Below, piece by piece: positions 58,904-64,000 of a DNA stretch of 64,000 nt. The notes beneath the pieces were generated by a model. The model made no database searches. It saw only the letters and a program-made list of their open reading frames with translations, and had not been told where the DNA came from. Position numbers and translations under genes: made by a program. Source of the stretch: Purshia tridentata (lineage: Eukaryota > Streptophyta > Magnoliopsida > Rosales > Rosaceae). The stretch's first letter is position 1; each line of letters opens with the position of its first letter. The stretch lies in contig QANT01000333.1 of NCBI GenBank assembly GCA_003254885.1, forward strand, positions 1 to 64,000, read 5' to 3'.

Positions 58904-59793
58904 AAGTAAATAACATAACCATAATAAAATAAAGTATACATATTTTTATTATTTCATTCTAACCCTTTCAATTTAGATTAGAAAGGGCATGTTGTAACAG
59001 AGCCGTGAGTTATATATTCATACCCATATGGATATGCACTTTAGTAAGAGCGACCCAGATTGCTAGTGATCTTTTCGTTATTGCCAAACCAATTGGATAA
59101 TCACTCTTTCAATGAAAAAAGCCTTTTTTTTTACTCTTTTCCTTAAACTTTACTTTATACTTACAGATCCTGATATGAATATAGATCATTAGCAAGATCA
59201 GAATTTGTTGAAAAAATAGAGTAAATAAATAGTGGTATAGATATATCAGAAAATAATTTTTCTCTTACATATTGAGGATTGGGGGATCGGGCATTTCTGG
59301 AGAACAATAAATGGGTTATATTATATCATTTCATGGTGGATCGGCGAATTATACTATGCTCATAGTATGAATAGCTTTTTTAAATTGTCAATATAATGTA
59401 ATGGTATGACTTGATACGAAGGATCTTTATGTCTTTCGCAGTTCTATAGAATTTATTTTTCGAAATAATGAGTCATCATTGATATCGACACATCTGAGAT
59501 AATGAATGGAATTGGAATATGGATTCGAATATAAAGGATTAGTCAATCAAATAATAGATAGTAAATGGGTCGATTTGAAAATAAATGAATTGCTTGTTGT
59601 AGAATATAACTCTTTAGTAAATTTAGGAAGGGAATGAAAAAATATAAAATTTTTCTAAAACTATTCTGTTTTGATTTTAAAATTAATTAATAAATAATTT
59701 TTCTCTTACGTATTGGGGATTGGGGGATCGGGCATTTCTGGAGAACAACAAATGGGTTATATTATATCATTTCATGGTGGATCGGCGAATTAT

Positions 59794-59877
59794 TGGGCCG
59801 AGCTGGATTTGAACCAGCGTAGACATATTGCCAACGAATTTACAGTCCGTCCCCATTAACCGCTCGGGCATCGACCC
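59794..59877 (-). pseudogene. trnY-GUA: Plastid-type tRNA-Tyr (GUA) copy in nuclear DNA
   Basis: 84 nt with a long variable arm and anticodon loop ACTGTAAATT. It appears unchanged from the usual plastid sequence as I remember it. The order trnD, trnY, trnE (minus) then trnT (plus) is the plastid order. Confidence 0.93.
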
Positions 59878-59936
59878 AGGAAGAATAAATTCCAGGCTTA
59901 TTGATAATCCACGATCAACTTCCTTGCGTAGTACCC

Positions 59937-60009
59937 TACCCCCAGGGGAAGTCGAATCCCCGCCGCCTCCTTGAAAGAGAGATGTCCTGAACCACTAGAC
60001 GATGGGGGC
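59937..60009 (-). pseudogene. trnE-UUC: Plastid-type tRNA-Glu (UUC) copy in nuclear DNA
   Basis: 73 nt, GCCCCCATCGTCTAGTGGTT, anticodon loop CTTTCAA. In the plastid this tRNA also serves tetrapyrrole synthesis; here it is an inserted copy. It looks well preserved. Confidence 0.93.
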
Positions 60010-60493
60010 ATACTTGCACGACCGCCATCATACTATGCTCATAGTATGAATAGTTTTTTTAAATTGTCAATATAATGTAATGGTATGACTCGATACGAAG
60101 GATCTTTATGTCTTTCGCAATTCTATAGAATTTATTTTTCGCTAAGAATTTGGTTCAGAGGCCGTCTTTATCAATGATAAAATGAAATATCTTGGATCTA
60201 TGTTAAATTAGTGGGTACATGTATCAATCAAATGAATTCAGTTATGATGTCAATTAGGATCGGTCTTGAAACAACTCATTGTATTGATCTTTTTCAAATC
60301 CAATATCAATAAACTGTTTTATTTTACCTATATTCACTAGTATACCCTAACCCTATATTTAATTTACTGGATAAATCAAATTTATCATTCCTGAATGAAC
60401 AGCTATGCGTATAAGATATATCTATGTACATATATTATAATAAGTATATATACTGAACTCATAGTGGCTTTATTCAGGAATTGAATCAAACAA

Positions 60494-60565
60494 GCCCTTT
60501 TAACTCAGTGGTAGAGTAACGCCATGGTAAGGCGTAAGTCATCGGTTCAAATTCGATAAGGGGCT
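60494..60565 (+). pseudogene. trnT-GGU: Plastid-type tRNA-Thr (GGU) copy in nuclear DNA
   Basis: 72 nt, GCCCTTTTAACTCAGTGGTA, anticodon loop ATGGTAA. The T-stem reads AAATTCGAT where the plastid gene has AAATCCGAT, which breaks a pair. Plus strand, as expected for the plastid order. Confidence 0.92.
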
Positions 60566-60850
60566 TTGATTTTTTCATAAATCATAAAACTCTGGCGGTA
60601 GTATTCATATTTGAAGTGCGAATAAAGATATTGTTGACATTTGTTATCAAAAAATAACAAACCGTATAATTTAATATATTTTAATATATAAATTATAACA
60701 TTATAATGAATAATAGTATAGTTATAAATTTGATATTATAACATAATATAATCCCCCTCTTTTCTATAGGGATCATCTATAAAGCGAGTTGTTCTAAGGG
60801 GGGGACTCTTTGGTTTACCTATTCCAATAAAATTTATCCTCCCAAGTAAA
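60566..60850. other. Plastid-like trnT-psbD spacer tail
   Basis: Strongly AT-rich sequence continuing from trnT, then CCCCCTCTTTTCTATAGGGA. The right limit of the plastid insert is somewhere near here; psbD itself was not found. Confidence 0.5.
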
Positions 60851-63600
60851 GAACTGTTACAAATAATGAAGAAACTAATAGGTTAAAAGTCCTTGAAGAT
60901 CAAGGCATTATAAAGAACCCAGGCGAGATGGTTGTTCTTTGCTCACCACACAATTGTGTGATTCAAGAAATTAGTTCACGGCGCAAATATTACATTCGAT
61001 CATCCAATTACGACCACGACACTTTCTGCATATCGGCCATCTGGCCGTGCCACTAACAAGGATTATCAGGATATTAACTAAGATTCACAGCGCAATTCTG
61101 CCGTGAATTTTAGAGGAAACAGAACCAGATCTAAACTAAAATTTCATCCCCCACTTAAAAATCAAACTTTTAATTGGTAAATATGGGATTAAAATCCAGA
61201 TTAATGGCAGATCTTAACAACAAAAATGGGAGATCTCACCTTAAATGGGAGAGCTCAACACCTAAAAACCAACAAATGCGCGATGGTTATGCTTCAATAG
61301 ATTTCCGATATAATTAATCATAGAGTGGCTGGGTAATACACGCAAAACCTCTTTGTATGATAATAGTCTATCATTATCATTAATATGGCAGCGATCTTTA
61401 TTTCCAATATAGACAACATACAGATTTGGGTGTATGATTAATACACAACAAAATCTAAGCTTTCATCAAGGTGGGAGGATGGGCAAATGATTATACAAAA
61501 TAAAAGCTCCCATAAAAACCAAAGCTTCCATCAGATTTGGGCAAATGATTAATGATTTTCAATTACTATCTACAATTCCTTGCTGCAGCCTTCGATCAAG
61601 GAACAAGGGAGGGAGGGAGGGAGCTAGGGAAAGATGAGAGAGTTTGCTGGGAGAAAACTGAGTTTTATACAATGGGCATTATGGACATTTGACACAAAAA
61701 TTATAGAAAAGTAAGTTTTTGAGAAAGGGGGTCAAAAAAGCTTGAGTGGTATTAAATGGGGATATTAGATTAAATTACCCTTCTTAATGATATACAAATT
61801 GCTAATCAAATTTAAACTTTGCATAATTTTTTGTTTAATTGAATCTATAAGTTAAATAAACTAAATTGTATGAGGTGTTTTTCCTACTATACACATGCAT
61901 ATTTGTGGGATATGCTAGTTTTGATTGTAAAAAAAATTACAATTATTTGATAATTAACACATATTAAGAGGGTCCAAAGAGCAGTATATATGATTGGAAG
62001 AGCAGCAGCTGACAACTGTAAAGGCAAGCTCTTTAGATTTATCCATTGTGTAGAGATTGTTTGGTAGTTGGGTACACCAAATTTTTCTTAATTGGCTTAC
62101 AGAACGGAATTGAATACGACAAGGGACACAGGACAATAGGACACAAGCTTCAGTCCAGCTTGTGGTTTGGAACTTTGTAATCACTATAATCACGTACTAA
62201 TGTTTTTCTCACCAATCTTTTCACAAACTCTCAACTCTACATAAATTTGGAGTCATTGTTTTCTCTGCCAATATTTTCTGCATTTCTATTTATTCACATG
62301 CAGTAGGTGTCGGACTCACAAATCCTTGTCGGTCTACATGGAGGTTTCAATTTCTAAAGTTTTTGAAAATTCTGAAAAAGTTTATAACTTAATAATCAGG
62401 AAAGGCATTTGGGAATGTGGAAATACATGAAAACAAAGATGGAAAAGGGATTTATCAAAAAACAAAAAATATACATGAAAATAAAGATGGAAAAGGGATT
62501 TATCAAAAAACAAAAAAGGAAAAAAGGGAAAGGAGGATAAAACATTATATAAAATTGATTTTGTACTTGTCTTGGCATTGGTTGAATTTTAATGTGGGTT
62601 GTGTATAACAAAAAGGCTTTTTAGCAAGATACTCACCTCAACTTTAACTCGATTTGTATGTTACCATCTAAATTAAAAATTGAAACAAGTTGGCCTCTGA
62701 ATTAAATTTTATTTGTAAGTTACCATCCCCATCTAAATCTTCAAGAGTTTTTTGGTCCATTCTTAGAAAAAAAAACTTGGTGGGAAGCTTTTACCAGCTT
62801 AGCATGCTGAGTGTCAAGGCCTAACCAATTACAAGTGGCTACATATACAGCCATTTTTCTATTTTTATAAATTTTGAAAATAAATTAAAAATAGCTTTGG
62901 ACTCAGAAAAATACATGAAAAATCCTACATATTCATCTTGACTAGTATTAATTTACTCTAAAGTCAAAATAACCAAATTTTTTTCCAAAAAGATGGCAGT
63001 GAGAAACGGAAAGAGAGAATGAGTGAGTGGGTAATTTTAGTATTTAAAAAATATTAAGTCCATATAAAATCAGCCAACTTTGACTTAGGGGGTTTAGGAA
63101 AAGATTTAAGTAAAATAAGGGTTTATGAAATAACCACAAAAATGGGGGTAGGCTATAAATTAGTTAGGCTAGAGTTGAGGGGCTAGTAAATATTAACTAA
63201 AAAAAAGAAGCAAAAGGTTACCTTAACAAACATTATCTCACATTCTCACTCAAGAGAATTTTATATTTTTCTTTCATTCAACGACAAAGAAAGGCATACA
63301 AAAAAAACGACAACTAATCAAGCTCTAACCAAAATAGATGCCCAAATCTGAATCAATAAATGAATTAGCTAGTTTGACTAGATAAATTCACATGTTTTTA
63401 TTTTTCTTTGATATGTTAGTTTAATAGAAAAGAAAACAAATGGTAATTAATTAATAGCATACCGAAAGCGTTGTACACGTTTTATTCCACAACCGAATCC
63501 TAATTATTAACGAACCCTGGGCCGTGCCACCGAGTCCCGCACAGATCACGTTAGTCTAATGTTTTATGCGGGTCACTGCGTATAAACGCAAAAAATAAGG
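60851..63600. other. Unassigned stretch with one recent tandem repeat
   Basis: No gene domain recognised. A 48-bp direct duplication lies at 62423-62470 and 62471-62518 (ATACATGAAAA, AAAGATGGAAAAGGGATTTA). GGGA repeats occur at about 61608-61622. Open frames at 61954-62193 and 62396-62611 have no known motifs. Confidence 0.45.
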
Positions 63601-63760
63601 TTCCATTGGTTGGGCTATATAACCTCCTATCCCTACAAAGTATTTTGAGCCATTCTTGTGAGGAAGAAATTCATCGTTTCATTTAACACCAAAAGCGACA
63701 TCTCACTTACAAACATACAACACCAAGCTAGAGCGACATCTCACTTACAAACAACCTAAG
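63601..63760 (+). promoter_or_regulatory. Possible promoter and leader of a gene beyond the window
   Basis: CTATATAA at 63615-63622 in a GC-flanked context is a good plant TATA box. The following leader contains GCGACATCTCACTTACAAAC twice, at 63695 and 63733 (38-bp spacing). No ATG-started domain follows before the window end. Confidence 0.4.
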
Positions 63761-64000
63761 GGCCCATTTGGATTGGAGATGTACATTTTGATTTGGATTT
63801 GATATTTTGTTGTTTGGCTAAAAATTTAAATATGACAATTTCGTTTTAATTTTTTTTACAATTTTGGAATTTAAACTTATGATTACAAATAAAATATAGG
63901 GTCTTTCTTTTTAAAAACCCATTTTTAAAAATGTAGTGTTTATTTGGTCCACCCGCTACAGTGAATTACTATAGTGGCCCATATTTAAAAAATTTTTTGG
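63761..64000. mobile_element. Possible MITE start, cut by window end
   Basis: GGGCCCATTTGGATTGG after CCTAA resembles the start of common plant MITEs with a TAA target. Only the first 240 bp are visible, so the other end cannot be checked. Confidence 0.35.

Larger units (their letters stand above)
59251..60141. repeat. Duplicated spacer; one copy lacks trnY and trnE
   Basis: Copy a (59251-59462) and copy b (59692-60141) match over their first about 100 bp (AAATAATTTTTCTCTTAC to GATCGGCGAATTAT) and last about 110 bp (ACTATGCTCATAGTATGAAT to TAGAATTTATTTTTCG). Copy b has about 237 bp more in between, 59794-60030, which is the two tRNA genes and their spacer. Confidence 0.92.

Noticed and set aside
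58830-60565. Four functional nuclear tRNA genes
   Set aside because: Sequence, order and orientation are those of plastid trnD-trnY-trnE-trnT. They sit in a rearranged insert, and trnD and trnT have changes in paired positions.

Overview
This is nuclear DNA of a eudicot, probably a long-lived one with a transposon-rich genome. The evidence is one GT-AG spliced nine-exon gene, plant Ty1/copia and Ty3/gypsy retrotransposons, a CACTA DNA transposon, and plastid DNA copied into the nucleus. The species cannot be fixed from the sequence. Nothing looks bacterial: there are no operons, no CRISPR array and no phage.

Layout. 1-5.1 kb: the end of a long LTR, then a decayed CACTA transposase with its terminal repeats. 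5.3-7.3 kb: decayed copia pol. 7.3-22.5 kb: an old gypsy element (5' LTR, primer-binding site, gag, RT, RNase H, all minus strand) broken by several later long LTRs, one of which (15.3-21.1 kb) itself contains another (17.6-20.5 kb). 23.0-25.9 kb: another solo LTR. 27.4-32.3 kb: copia and gypsy fragments, plus a small plastid-like insert split by a solo LTR (29.8-31.8 kb). 32.7-34.1 kb: a non-autonomous DNA transposon with a 9-bp duplication. 35.1-39.3 kb: a copia element with tandem LTRs, one of them split by a solo LTR. 39.9-44.9 kb: an almost complete chromodomain gypsy element with two LTRs, full of stop codons. 47.8 kb: one exon of a dead alkenal reductase gene. 48.0 kb: a hAT-like MITE. 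49.9-56.9 kb: the only intact host gene, a NIPA-family magnesium transporter of 349 residues. 57.4-60.8 kb: a plastid insert (NUPT) joining part of ycf2 to the trnD-trnY-trnE-trnT region. 60.9-64 kb: sparse sequence ending in a possible promoter for a gene beyond the window.

The most unusual content is the set of 1.4-2.9 kb LTRs. Six are bounded by identical or nearly identical 5-bp target duplications and carry no internal retroviral-type genes, so they look like solo LTRs. They share a conserved box near the 5' end (one or two copies). Several also share a GC-rich hairpin and tandem-repeat cassette in an otherwise AT-rich body, while a relative carries a different repeat at about the same place. 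One copy looks like a mosaic of two subtypes. Apart from the NIPA gene, no gene here appears functional, and the tRNA-like sequences are plastid copies with substitutions.
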